A DNA stretch of 64,000 nt, from the NCBI RefSeq assembly GCF_000313135.1, contig NW_004457532.1, forward strand, positions 173,155-237,154, given 5' to 3'. The stretch is from Acanthamoeba castellanii str. Neff (taxonomy: Eukaryota > Discosea > Longamoebia > Acanthamoebidae). A program made the translations under genes and the position numbers. The stretch's first letter is position 1, and every line of letters begins with the position of its first letter. Below the pieces are notes generated by a model. It was not told where the DNA came from, ran no database searches, and saw only the letters and a program-made list of their open reading frames with translations. Shown in pieces: positions 12,664 to 24,034 of the stretch.

Positions 12664-12970
12664 ACACCCTACCTCTGTTGATTGCAACTCTTTTTCGTGA
12701 GGCCTCTCGCGATGCCACCTTCTTTCGCGTACGGTCTGAGGTCTGGAGTACCGGTTCTCCTTTTTTACAAATATCATTAAAATATTAAAAGGAGTTTGGT
12801 GCTGTGTCGACAGAATTGACACCACGCGAACGAGACAACAAACCGAGAACACTTGCTTTTGCGTAAGTTACTTGGACGGCGGGGCTGTAATTGATTGATC
12901 AAGGCTGCCTTAATTCTTTGACCGACCACAGTGAGAAAGGGTCGAGAGCGACGAATAAGCCAAAGCGATT
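12664..12970. other. Intergenic, myosin 3' end to CH-PH-LRR gene
   Basis: 307 bp without a supported gene. It holds an AT-rich patch at about 12765-12795, likely part of the myosin 3' UTR, then the probable promoter and 5' UTR of the next gene. No canonical AATAAA and no clear TATA box are seen. Confidence 0.6.
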
Positions 12971-15900
12971 ATGAGTAAGCAGCAAGATCACAATCTCTCG
13001 CCTGAGGAGCTCGAGCAGCGCCTTAAGGAGAAGAAATGGGAGACCGTGCAGATCAAGGTGTGTAGACGCTGCTTCTTCTTGGAACCTCCCCCCCCAAAAC
13101 TCTCTCAACCCACATGCGGCTGAATGGGGATTTTATTTTCGAATGTGCAGGGTCTGAGTGCGTGGATTAACACGTACCTCGCGAGGGCCTCAATTCCGCC
13201 CATCACCACACTGCCGGACGACATCACTGATGGCGTCAGGCTCCTCCAATTTCTGGAGTTGGTCACCGAGAAGCCCGTCGGTCCCTTCAAGAAGGAACCC
13301 ACCAACCGCATTCAGAATATTGAAAACTGCTCCAAGGCCATTAAGTTCATCAGCAACGATCTCCAGATTAGGCTGGTCGGTATTGGCGCTGAAGGTTCGC
13401 CCCCATGCTCTCCCTCCCTTCCCAAACAACATCTCCAGAGTCCAACTCTCATTGGCGGCTTCTTTTTGTCCCAACGTTGAATTGGTCAGATTTGGCGGAT
13501 GGCAACTTGATGCTCGTGTTGGGTCTGCTGTGGAGTAGCTTCCGCAAGCTTTCTCTGGGCAGCATTGGCGACAGCCTGGAGCAAGCCGAGGGCAAGGCCG
13601 GCGCGAAGAAGGGCAAGCCCGAGGACGACCTCCTGAAGTGGATTGGAGAGCTCACCAAGGACTATGACGTGCCCGTTACCTCCTTCAAGGAAAGGTTGCA
13701 AACCGCCCCTCCTCCTCCACCACCCCAGCTACCGCTCAAACTCATACCAAACGCATTTCCTCCTCCCCTCCAGCTTCAACAACGGCATGGCGTGGGCTGC
13801 GCTCATTGATCGCTTCGATCCCGACTTCCTGGACATTGCCGCTGCCAGCAGGGTAACCTTTCCACCTTCCCGCCTTCCCACCTTGCACCGCCCTCTCTCT
13901 AGGCCTTCGTGGCACCGCTCCACTTCCCGCGGGCATCTCGCACGCCCGACGTTAAATATTCCACGCTCTGCAGATGAACACCGAGGACAGGCTCAACCTC
14001 ATCTTCGACGTGGCTGAGAAGAAGCTGGGCATTCCTAAGCTTCTCGAGGTGTCCGATCTGATGTCAGGCAACCCCGACGAGAGGTCCGTCGTTCTGTACT
14101 CCTCGCTCTTTTACCACTCGTGGACCTCGAACCAGGAGCGCATCAAGCTCGCCAACGAGAAGCGTGGTAAGGAGAACAAGATGTCCGACATGAAGGCCAA
14201 GCTCGCCGCGGAGGAGGAGGAGAGGCTGAGACTCCAGAGGGAGACCGCCGAGCTGAACGAGCTGAAGGGCCAGAAGGACAAGGAGCTGGAGGCCACCGAG
14301 ACGAAGATCAAGAGCCTCGAGGAGCTCTACGCCGACTTGCAGGAGCAGAAGAGGAGCCTGGAGGCCCAGATTCTCGCCGAGCAGGAGGCGGCCAGCGCGA
14401 GGGCGAAGGAGGAGCAGGAAACGCTCAAGGCACAGATCGCGAAGGTCTCCGATGAGGTCCAGCAAGACCTCAAGGCCAAGCTCGCTGCCGAGGAGGCTGC
14501 CAAGAACGAGCGCATCAAGGAGAACCTCAACCTTCTCGCCGGCAAGCACGAGCTCATCGACGTGCGTGCCCCCCCCCCGCATTCGATCGTTCACCGCATC
14601 CACACTTCACTCGCCCTTCTCTAACGCGTCTCTCTCTCTCTATGTCCCTTTTTGCCATCTGCGCAGGCGATGCAAGAGGGCGGTATGTCCTGGCTCCCAC
14701 AAGGCCCCACCGCTCTGCTCAACGCTGGCATCATGGGCTCCACGCCCAGCCTGAGCCGGTTCAACGCGCTGCTCCGGGAGCATGTCAACGCCCTCCACCT
14801 CCGCCTGAAGGAAATGCAGGAGCAGGAGGAAGAGGAAACCGAAAAGAAGAACATCGAAGAGGACAGGCGCTCCCTCGCCGAGCAGGTGCAGAGCATCGTC
14901 AACGAAACCGTCGACAAGGACATGTACAAGACTCATCCGCGCAGCCCCGACATTGCGACAGAGCGTGTGCTGATGCATGTTGTGTGGTGGTGGTGGTCTT
15001 CTTCTTCAGGGCCGAGGCCGTCGAGATCCTGGGCAAGCAGTTCAAGGGCACCAACCAAACCATGCTGCGTATCCTCTCCGTCAAGGATGCCGTGAACGAG
15101 CTCCACGAGGTGGTGGACAAGCGAGGCTACCTGATGGCGCAGGTGGAGGGCAAGCGCTGGAAGAAGAGGTGGTTCGTGCTCCGAGGGTTCACCCTATACT
15201 ACTACAACAAGAAGGAGGAGCAGGACGACATCGCCGGTGCCGAGGGCGAGGTGTCCCTGGAGAACGCCGTCGTTTCGGGCCACGACGATGCCGACAGCAA
15301 GCCGGTACGCGCGCGTGCGGTGTGTGCGTGTGTTTGTGGGTGGGTGGGTGGGCTGGGTGGGTCTTCATTCGTCACGCCTGTGTGGCCATTTCCAACCGTT
15401 ACTTTATTTTCGCTGACCATAAGGAGAAGGACGAGAAGGAGGCCAAGAGAGGCAGTAACTCGAGTCTCGTAAGACTCCTTTTTATGTTTCATATTTCATA
15501 TTGTCGTCGTCGTTTTGACACAACCGCTTTTACATACCCATATATGCCTACGAGTGCGTGTGGCGATGACGCGAGACTAAACGTTGCGGTGCCTGTTTGT
15601 TTTCCCGATGTCTAGGCGTGGACCATCAAGATCGCCGTTTCCGAAGAGAATGGCGACCACACCGACAGGGAGGAGGTGCGCCTCGCCATGAATCGCCTCT
15701 TTGTGTTGTCGTACGTTAGTCGCTGACATCCGGTTCTATTCCCGACAACAGCTGATCGTCGGTGCCAAGACCATGGAGGAGCGCAACGACTGGCTGACCC
15801 TGATGCAGGGCAAGGTCCTCTACCTGCAGTATCTCGCCCTCTGCAGGAAGGAGCAGATCAGGCCCGACCCCCGCGTCATTTCCCTCTGCGGAAGGTATGG

Positions 15901-17163
15901 CACCGCGTGACGCACGCACGCCCCGACCATCATGAGCGCGTCTAATAGTACTCTCTCTCTCTCTCTTCTTCTTCTTCTTCTTCTTCGTGTGCGCAGCATG
16001 AGCATTTCCGTGCTCAACCTGGACGACCTCCACATCTCCACTGGCCTGCTCAAGATCCTCCGCACCCTCTTCGAGAACCACAAGGAGGTACTCACTCACG
16101 TCCCGCCTCAACCCCGCAACCCGGGGGGGGGGTGAATCAATGTTGGCGGCGCACAATTAACTAATGCGCGCGTGCTATCCTGCTATCAGGTGGAGCGTGT
16201 TTCGCTCTCGGGCACCGATTTGGACGACGAGAAGACCGCGCACGTGGCCAAGTTCCTTACGGCTGTTCCCGGCCTGGTCTCGCTCAACCTGTCCAACAAC
16301 AGAATCGGCTCCAAGGGCGTGAGCAAGCTGGCCGAGGTACCCACACGAGTCGCTCGGTAAAGCTGTGCGCGCCTTCCTGACACGAATGCTTTTTCTTTCG
16401 TCATCCGATCGCAGACCCTCTCGACCCACAAGCACATCAAGGTGCTCAACCTTGCCAGGAACGAGATCGACGATGAGGGCTTCCAGCGATTGGCTGCCGT
16501 CTTCAAGCACAACGTCGACCTGGAGCAGGTCACCCTCACCCGAAACAAGATCACCGGTACCCCATAGGCCTGCCCAAGTTTTGTTGGAGATCCGCCCTAT
16601 CTATTTCTGTGTTGGCTGCTGACCCTGCGCTCTCTCAACAAAAAAGGCGCCTCTGGCTCTTTCACGGAGGCTGCTCAGGCTTTCTCCTCGCTGGAGAAGC
16701 TCTCGAGGCTGTCGCTCAACCGTAACCAGCTGGGCGACGAAGCCGCCTTCGAGCTGGCCAAGGTGTTCCAGACCCACCCCTCGCTCGTTGTCGTCAAGCT
16801 GCAGAACAACAAGATCGGAACCGCTGGCGCCGCGGCCATCTTCGACGCCCTCAAGGCCAACACGTCGGTCACCCAGGTCAGCCTTAGCTACAACCTCATC
16901 GGCAACGATGCCCTCAGGTACGACTACGATCACCTTCCTTCGACTACTGAGCCCGTTCATTTCTTGCGTTGACACGCGAGCGCTTACCTCTTGACGCGCT
17001 CATCTCCATCCACAGCAACCTCAAGGAGCTCTTCACCGAGAACCAGGTCATCCGCTCCGTGGAGCTGTCCGGCAACAGGGGCATCACCGGCGGGCCGCAG
17101 CTGAAGGCCCTCGCGGAGGTCCACGACCTCGACATCCCTCAGTTCTCCGCCCAGAAGGTCTAA
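12971..17163 (+). CDS. CH-CH-coiled-coil-PH-LRR cytoskeletal protein, about 935 aa
   Basis: About 15 exons; the start is the first ATG (MSKQQDHNLSPEELEQ) and the stop TAA is at 17161. Two calponin-homology domains come first: residues about 28-145 (GLSAWINTYLA..., then DGVRLLQFLELV) and 155-255 (LLKWIGELT..., NNGMAWAALIDRFDP). This is an actin-binding pair of the alpha-actinin/cortexillin/plastin kind. A heptad-rich coiled coil covers about 255-490. A PH domain follows at about 525-635 (KRGYLMAQVEGKRWKKRWFV ... RNDWLTLMQ, with the expected C-terminal Trp). The last 265 residues are ribonuclease-inhibitor-type leucine-rich repeats with LSLSGTDL, LNLSNNRIG, LNLARNEID, LSLNRNQLG and VKLQNNKIG units. 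Expected role: dimeric actin cross-linker recruited to phosphoinositides, with an LRR partner surface. The domain calls are firm; the function is inferred. Confidence 0.88.
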
Positions 17164-17201
17164 TGGAAAGGCCTCCCAACAAAGAAAGCCCTCAAGAGAC
17201 G

Positions 17202-17430
17202 GTAAGTGGCCGTGGGAAGAGTGCGCCCGGAGGCCGAGAGGAAGGCGAGGAAAGAGGCAGAACGTGTTGTAGTGTGTGATTAGAAAAAAGGAAGAATTTG
17301 TTCTCTCATTTTGCCATCTTAAGGTGGCGCTCTTTATTTCTGCGGACACGTCCAATCCACCATTTTAGCCGGCGCGGGAGCATTTTGGTTCTTTCTCTTT
17401 TTCTCTCCTCCATCCCCCTATCGTCCGCAG
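17202..17430 (+). other. Candidate intron across the CH-PH-LRR / RPL3 intergenic region
   Basis: A strong donor (gacg|gtaagt) begins only 38 bp after the upstream stop codon. A strong pyrimidine tract and CAG acceptor end one base before the RPL3 ATG. This suggests a 5' UTR intron for RPL3, with its first exon overlapping the 3' UTR of the preceding gene. Inferred from splice signals only. Confidence 0.5.
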
Positions 17431-17431
17431 G

Positions 17432-18945
17432 ATGTCGCACAGGAAGTTCTCCGGTGCGTCCCCTCTCCATCTACTGTTAATCTCAACATTCGCACGCGAG
17501 ATCTGTGTTCTGATCAATCTTGTTACTGCTCCGCGCAGCTCCCCGTCACGGTTCGCTGGGTTTCACCCCCAGGAAGCGCGCCGCCAGGCACCGCGGAAAG
17601 TGCAAGACCTTCCCCAAGGATGATGCCTCGAAGAAGCCCCACCTTACGGCTTTCCTCGCCTACAAGGCCGGCATGACCCACGTCGTGCGCGACCTCGACA
17701 AGCCCGGCTCCAGGATGCACAAGCGTGAGGTCGTGGAGGCCGTGACGATCCTCGAGGCCCCTCCCATGGTTGTGGTCGGCATCGTCGGTTACATCGACAC
17801 CCCCAGCGGCATGCGCACCCTCACCACCGTGTGGGCTCAGCACTTGTCGGCTGAGTGCCTCCGCCGCTTCTACAAGAACTGGTACCGCTCGAAGAAGAAG
17901 GCCTTCACCAAGTACCAGAAGGCCCTCGCCGCCAACAAGGCCCGCGTCTTCGACCGTGAGGTTGCCCGCCTGAAGAAGTACTGCACCGTCGTGCGCGTCA
18001 TCGCCCACACCCAGGTCCGCAAGCTCAACCAGAGGCAGAAGAAGGCCCATATCATGGAGATCCAGGTCAACGGTGGTTCCATCGCCGACAAGGTCGACTT
18101 CGCTGTCTCCCTCCTCGAGAAGCCCGTGCCCGTCGACAACGTCTTCGGCGACTCCGAGCTCGTCGACACCATCGGCGTCACCAAGGGTAAGGGTTACGAG
18201 GGCGTCACCACCCGTTGGGGCGTCACCCGCCTTCCCCGCAAGACCCATCGTGGTCTCAGGAAGGTGGCTTGTATCGGTGCCTGGCATCCGGCTGCCGTCC
18301 AGTGGTCTGTGCCCCGCGCTGGTCAGAACGGTTACCACCACAGGACTGAGCTCAACAAGAAGATCTACAGGATCGGTACGACAGCCCTCCTCTCTTGCCT
18401 CCCCTCCGCCCATTTCTCTTTATCACATTACTTCGAGGCCGTTTCACGCGTGATGAATTGACCCTTGAGGTCCCAACAATCTGACTCCACCATGGAGGCA
18501 AACAATCACAATCTTTCGTCTGACACGAAACATCCTCTCCTCGTTATACCTTCATCTCTTCCTGCGACCTTCCACTCGTACTCACTTCCGATTTTTTCCA
18601 TCTCTAGGCAAGGGCGTACGTCAGGAGGGTGGCAAGATCGTCCACAACAACGCCTCGACCGAGTTCGATCTTACTGAGAAGAGCATCACCCCCATGGGTG
18701 GCTTCCCCCACTACGGTGAGGTCAACGAGGACTACCTGATGATCAAGGGTGCCGTCATTGGCCCCAAGAAGCGCGTCATCACCATCAGGAAGGCCCTCCT
18801 CCGCCCGACCAAGAGGTGGCAGCTGGAGAAGATCGCCCCCAAGTTCATCGATACTTCCTCCAAGTTCGGTCACGGTCGTTTCCAGACCAAGGAGGAGAAG
18901 GAGAAGTTCATGGGCATCAGGAAGAAGGACAAGGTCGTCGCCTAA
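17432..18945 (+). CDS. RPL3: 60S ribosomal protein L3 (uL3), 398 aa
   Basis: Three exons: 17432-17453, 17539-18375 and 18608-18945, totalling 1,197 nt. The protein begins [16 protein letters not shown] and is collinear with eukaryotic uL3 throughout. This includes the N-terminal [18 protein letters not shown] extension, the [17 protein letters not shown] segment, the W-finger region around [20 protein letters not shown], and the basic C-terminus. uL3 is a core 60S protein near the peptidyl-transferase centre. The length matches the usual 387-403 aa. Codon use is strongly biased to G/C-ending codons, as expected for high expression. The first intron falls after only seven codons. Confidence 0.97.
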
Positions 18946-19238
18946 GCTCATCCCACTCTGTTCCCTGGCGCAAGCCCCGCTCTCTGCGAGTCGTCACCAT
19001 AAAAACAACAAACACCCAAAGCTTGCGCACAACGTCCCTCCTGCCTCGTCGAACCTCCTTTGCTGTGACGAGCCGGCTCCGACTACCTTACCGCCAGCGA
19101 CAACACGCGCACGCTGGCCACGCCTTACAACGACCACGTAGACGTACGGCGTCCCAGCTGATCGTGTGCATGATCAACAACGTTCTATTTCACAGGTTGG
19201 GTGTCACTAGTCATACAATTCGAACGTTCCTTGTGACT

Positions 19239-21761
19239 TCAAGCGGAGCTGTCGTCGCTGTCGCTGCTGGAGCTGCCATCGTCATCATCCGAGGAGGTCC
19301 CAGCAGGCTGCTTGTCCTCTTCCTCACGATCTGAGTCTGACTCCGCGATGCGCGCCTCTTCTGCGGCTCCCTTGCTTGCCTCCTCTATCTGCGGCGGGGG
19401 ATGCTGAACCGTTTCTACCTCTTCTTCTTCTTCTTCTTCCGAGTCGTCCTTCTCCCCGCCCTTCGCCTCCTCGTTCTGCGGCGGAGCGTGGTCGGCCTTC
19501 TCCGCCGTCTCGTCACCCGAGCTCTCCTCCTCGCTCGACGAACTTTCTCCCTCCCCCTCTTCCTCGGAGGACTCACCCTCTTCATCGCTGCCGCGAGCTG
19601 CGCGGCCCTCCCCTTCCTCCTCGCTCGAACTCTCCTCTTCCTCCTCATCATCGTCGCTGTCTTCTTCATCTTCCTCCTCCTCCTCCTCAGAGCTGCTCTC
19701 CTCTTCCTCGCTCGACGGTGCCGCTTCTCCGTCCTCTTCGTTGTCGTCGTCGGAGGTGCTGCTCGCGGCCTCCGACACACCGCTCTCCTTGTGATCGTCG
19801 TCCTCGTCGGCCGCATGGTCCACCTCCTTCGCCAGGGCGGGGGCGGTCGTGGGGACGACCGCCGCGCTGCCGCTCTTGCCCACCACCACGCGAGGCAGAG
19901 GGCCGTCCTTTTGTGTGCGACGCGACAGAGAGATGACACGCGTGAGTGTGGCGAGCTGTGCGGTGTGTGGCGCGGGCGAGGGAGAGGGCCACGTACGCGT
20001 CTCCTCTCGGCTTCGCTGATGGGGCTCTGCTCGGCCTTGCGGAGGGTGACGGGGAACGGGCTGCTCTTGCCGGACGAGTCGGTCGCCGCGTTGCCGCCCT
20101 TGGGCGCCTGCGATGGGTCCTGCGACACCTTGCGCAGCGTCACGCCACTGAACGGCGCACCACCCTGCGCGCGCGTGTACCATATACGTCGCATGACCGT
20201 GAGTCGTCGCTCAATCGCACCGCACACGCCATCGCACACGCACGACCGCACACGCCTATCGCAAAACCACCAAAGGCCGTGTGGGGGGGTACCGAGGATG
20301 CCTCTTTCTTGGGGGCGGCGCTGGGTCGCTCGACCTTGCGCAGCTGCACCTTCTCGGTGATGGCCGCTGACTCGGCGCTCTGCTGCTGCTGCTGCTTCCT
20401 CTTGCCCTCGTCCGCCTCCACCTTCTTCAGCGCGATCAGCCCCGTCTCCTTCTTGGCCTGCGCCACCACCACCCACCCACCACCACCACACCACACCACA
20501 CCATTCAATCATTAAGGCTCGATCACGTGTGTGCGGTGCGTGTGCGTGTTCGGTGTGTGCGGTGTGTGCGGTGTGTGCGTGTGCGGTACCCGTAGCTCGA
20601 GGGCGATGTTGCGGCCCATGAGGGCGCCCATCTCGGGCTTCTTCTGGAACATGGAGGTGGGGTTGGTCTGCGCCTCGGCGTCGACCTCGCCCGCGCGGTT
20701 GAGGTCCGGTATGCGCTTGGCCGGGTGCGAGCCGCTCAGCTTGGGCGCCGCGCCGCCGTCGTCGTCATCACTCGACACCGGGTCGTCGTTCCAGTCCCCG
20801 CCCGCCGACACCGCCACGACCACCGCCGGCTTCTTCTCCACCTCCTTGCCCGCCGCCGCCGCTGTGTCGTGTGTCACGTCGTGGTGGCGTCAGCGACGTG
20901 GGGAGGGGAGGGGGGCACAACATAAAGAACGAAGGAAAAGAACGAAAGCGACGACCGTCTTCGCTCATTGCAGAGGTGGTGGTGCAGGTGGGTGGTACCT
21001 TTCTTCTGTGTTGCGGGCGAGGCGCCAGAGGCCGGCTTCTTGGCCTTGCCCTCCTCCTTGCCCTTGTCCGCCTCCGCCTTCTACTCGGGTTTTTTTTAAA
21101 ATAAAACAAATGGAAATAAAAACACGATGATGAAGCTGGTCTGGCGTAGTACCTTCTTGGTGGTGGTGGTCTTCTTCTTCTTCTTGTTGGTGGTCTCGCC
21201 AGACTCGTCGGTCGACTTCTTCTTCCGGCGGAAGAAGGACGTGAAGCGGTTGGTCTTCTTCTTCTTCTTGTTGGTGGTGGCCTCGCCACCCTCTTCATCG
21301 CCCTCCTCCTTCTTCTTTGTGGCCTTCTTCTTCTTCTCCTTTTTCGCGGGCTTCTCCTTCTTTTCCTTCACCTTCTTCTCCTTCTTGGCGGCGGTGGCCT
21401 TCTTGTTGTTCTTCTTCTTGTCGGTCCCCTTGGCTGCGTCGTCATCTTCGGCGGTGGCCGTCGCCGCTGGACCCAGCGGTCGTCGCGCTGCGGGCGACTT
21501 GCGCGGCGACGTCGGGGTCGCCGCCGCCTCCTCTACTTCTTCTCCATGCAAGCTCGAGCTCGAGCTCGAGCTCGCCTTCTTCTCCATCTTCTTCTTCTTG
21601 GCCTCCTCCTCTTCCTCTTCCTCTTTCTCATCCATCTTCTTGGCCTCCACCTCCACCTCCTGCTCCTGCTGCTCCTGTTCCACCTCTGCCGGTGGCGCCT
21701 GGGCCACCACCTCCTCCTCCCCGTGGTGGTCGCTACTCTCATCTCCCGACGACGAAGACAT
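19239..21761 (-). CDS. Lys/Glu/Ser-rich low-complexity protein with three LRKV motifs
   Basis: Six exons: approximately 21761-21153, 21081-20998, 20862-20590, 20459-20292, 20166-20000 and 19911-19239. The N-terminal half alternates acidic runs with Lys-rich stretches (KKKKKTNRFTSFFRRKKK). The C-terminal exon is an almost unbroken Ser/Glu/Asp tract ending in DDSSA. The middle exons hold three spaced short motifs: VQLRKVERP, PFSGVTLRKVSQ and PFPVTLRKAEQ. They resemble the LKKV core of WH2-type or other short actin-binding repeats. No known domain otherwise. Possible roles are a nuclear/nucleolar charged scaffold or an actin-binding disordered protein; the sequence does not decide. Most splice donors here start GTAC. 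The stop lies 293 bp from the RPL3 stop, convergent. Confidence 0.7.
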
Positions 21762-21986
21762 GTCTGCTGCTGCTTATGTCTGTTGGTCTGTTGGCTGTGT
21801 TGACGTCTTCGTCTGAAGTAGACTCTTCGCGGTTCGCTGCGAAACTCGGCGACGACGATAGAGAGAGAGAGCAGTCCAGGCTTCTTCCCCAAAACAAAGG
21901 AGGAGCTCTTGACCCCTCTTTGCGGGTCGACCGAGAATAAATTAATTGTTTTCTGGAATTCCAAGAATGCAGAGTGTAATGTTGGT

Positions 21987-24034
21987 TCAGAAGGAGTCGA
22001 GGTCGATGGAGTTGAGGGCCTCGGCGGAGTGGTGGGCGACGAGGGCGTCGATGAAGGTGTCGAGGTGGTGGCCCTGCATCATGCTCTCGATGTCGTGCAC
22101 GGTGAGGCCGCACCGGTGGTCCGTGATCCGGCTCTGCGGGAAGTTGTAGGTGCGGATCCGCTCGTGGCGCGCCCCGGTGCCCACCTGCTTCCGTCGCTGG
22201 TCGGCGCGCGAGCTGGCCAGCCGCTCGCGCTCGATCTCGTACAGCCGCGACCGCAGGATCTTCATCGCCCGGTCCTTGTTCTGCAGGGGCGCCATGCCAA
22301 CACAAAGACGTGAGCTACGTGTGTTGTGTGCTGTATGTTGTGTGCTGTGTGTTGTGTGTGTGGTGCCTTGTGCTGAGATCGTTCGTCCTGGATGGAGACG
22401 GTGATGCCGGTGGGCACGTGAGTGACGCGCACGGCGCTGTCCGTCTTGTTGACGTGCTGGCCGCCTGGGCCGGACGCCCGGAACGTGTCCACGCGAATGT
22501 CCTTGGGCAGGATTTGAATGTCGGCCTGTCACCACACAACACACAGGAGTAAGCCACGTGTATCTCTAGTATGGGGGGGGGCAGTAGCACGGGCCAGGCA
22601 GCTGCGCGTAACGAACCTCCTGTGCCACGGGCAAGACGGCGACGGTGACCGTCGATGTGTGGGTTCGCCCCTGGGTCTCGGTCTCGGGCACGCGCTGCAC
22701 CCGATGCACGCCCGTCTCGAACTTGAGGCGACCGAACACGCCCCTGCCCGTAATACAGGCGCTCGATTCCTGAGTGCGCGCACGAGGCCAGGCCAGGCCA
22801 GGCCACGGTGTAGCGGAGCAGCGGGGCAGGCGTCAGCACGAATGAGGTGCAATGACATCAGAAAGAGGGGTGGTAGGTACCCGGTAGCCGCCGACTTCGC
22901 TGTCGCTGACGGCCAGCGTCTCCCATTCCCAGTCCTTCATCTCGGCGTAGGCGCTGTACATGTTGAACAGCTCCATGGTGAAGAGCTGCGACTCCTGGCC
23001 GCCGGCTGCGGCCCTCACCTCCAATATGGCGCTCTTCTCGTCCGCCTCGTCCTTGCCCAGTAGCTCTGCACCGCCAACCCTCGGAGGTCAGGAAGCGTCG
23101 ACAAGCACCCCACCACCACAAGCCACCAGCCGCCAGCCACCACCACCACCAGCCAGCAGCGAAGGCAATGGTAGGGTACCGAGCATGATTTCGTTCTCGA
23201 GCTCCTTCTCCAGGTCCATCAGCTCCCCGAGGATTCGCTTGTAGTCCTCCTCGGCGAGCGCTCCGAGTTCCTGTCGATGCGTGTGTGTTTGTGTGTGTGT
23301 GCCAAAGAAGGCGATAAAGTGAGCGAGGCATGTCCGGCTGGCGATGGGGTGACATCTCGGACCTTGTCTTGGGTCTGCTTGCTCTCCTCCATCAGTTGGT
23401 GGAGCTCTCGCAGTTCCTCGCGCTGCTGTTCAATCCGTCGCACCATGCCCATCACGGGGTCGAGAGCGTGCAGCTGCTTTGTGAGCATGCCCCGCTCCTC
23501 CGGAGACAGCTGCGCGCCAGCACCAGACGACGGGGAGTGAGCGCTGTGAGCTGCGCCGGTGAACGCCCTCACGACACAAGCAGTCGTGTGCGTACCGCCT
23601 CGTTGGTCTGGAGGGTGGCGGAGAGGTCATCGAACTGGTGCTTCATGTGGTCCAACCGCTTTTGTATGGATTTGTTCATTGTGGTGTGCATCGACAGCCC
23701 GTCTTCCTGGGTGCCTGGCGTACCCACGAGCAACAGGAAGCAATCGTGAGTGTTTTGTTTTTTTTTACGTGATTAAATGCAAAAGCGAAACGTACCGGGA
23801 AGGGAGAACCGGCGAAGTGGAGTAGCAGGGGAGCTTGCATAGACACCCAGCGCTGTCTGGCAGCCATGGGGCGACATGTTGAGCAAAAATCGCCCCTGTG
23901 GCATGTGAAGATTGTGCCGTCCGTGCAAAATCTGGAGATGGGAGGAGATTAGACACGCGGCCTCTGTCGCTGCAGCGCCACGCACAACGTACCGGCCAGC
24001 AGAGCGAAACCGGAGCTCGCGCTGCGCGCTTCAT
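21987..24034 (-). CDS. Mitochondrial peptide chain release factor 1
   Basis: About nine exons. The N-terminus [14 protein letters not shown] is basic and followed by a Ser/Ala-rich segment, fitting a mitochondrial presequence. A helical domain (...[18 protein letters not shown]...) is followed by the release-factor core with GGQESQLF and [20 protein letters not shown]. The catalytic loop is [18 protein letters not shown]; its GGQ positions peptidyl-tRNA hydrolysis. [14 protein letters not shown] near the C-terminus is the RF1-type signature. It should terminate translation at UAA/UAG on mitochondrial ribosomes. Domain order and length match RF1 rather than the short ICT1-type factors. It is divergent to the homeobox gene across a 548 bp AT-rich region. 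Confidence 0.92.

Noticed and set aside
19401..20360. 319 aa plus-strand hydrophobic frame that looks like a membrane protein
   Set aside because: Antisense of the Ser/Glu-rich C-terminal exons of the minus-strand gene; it crosses several well-supported introns.
22277..23355. Long open frames antisense to or offset from the release factor gene, rich in Cys/Val/Trp
   Set aside because: They overlap conserved RF1 exons and consist mostly of translated GT-repeat introns.
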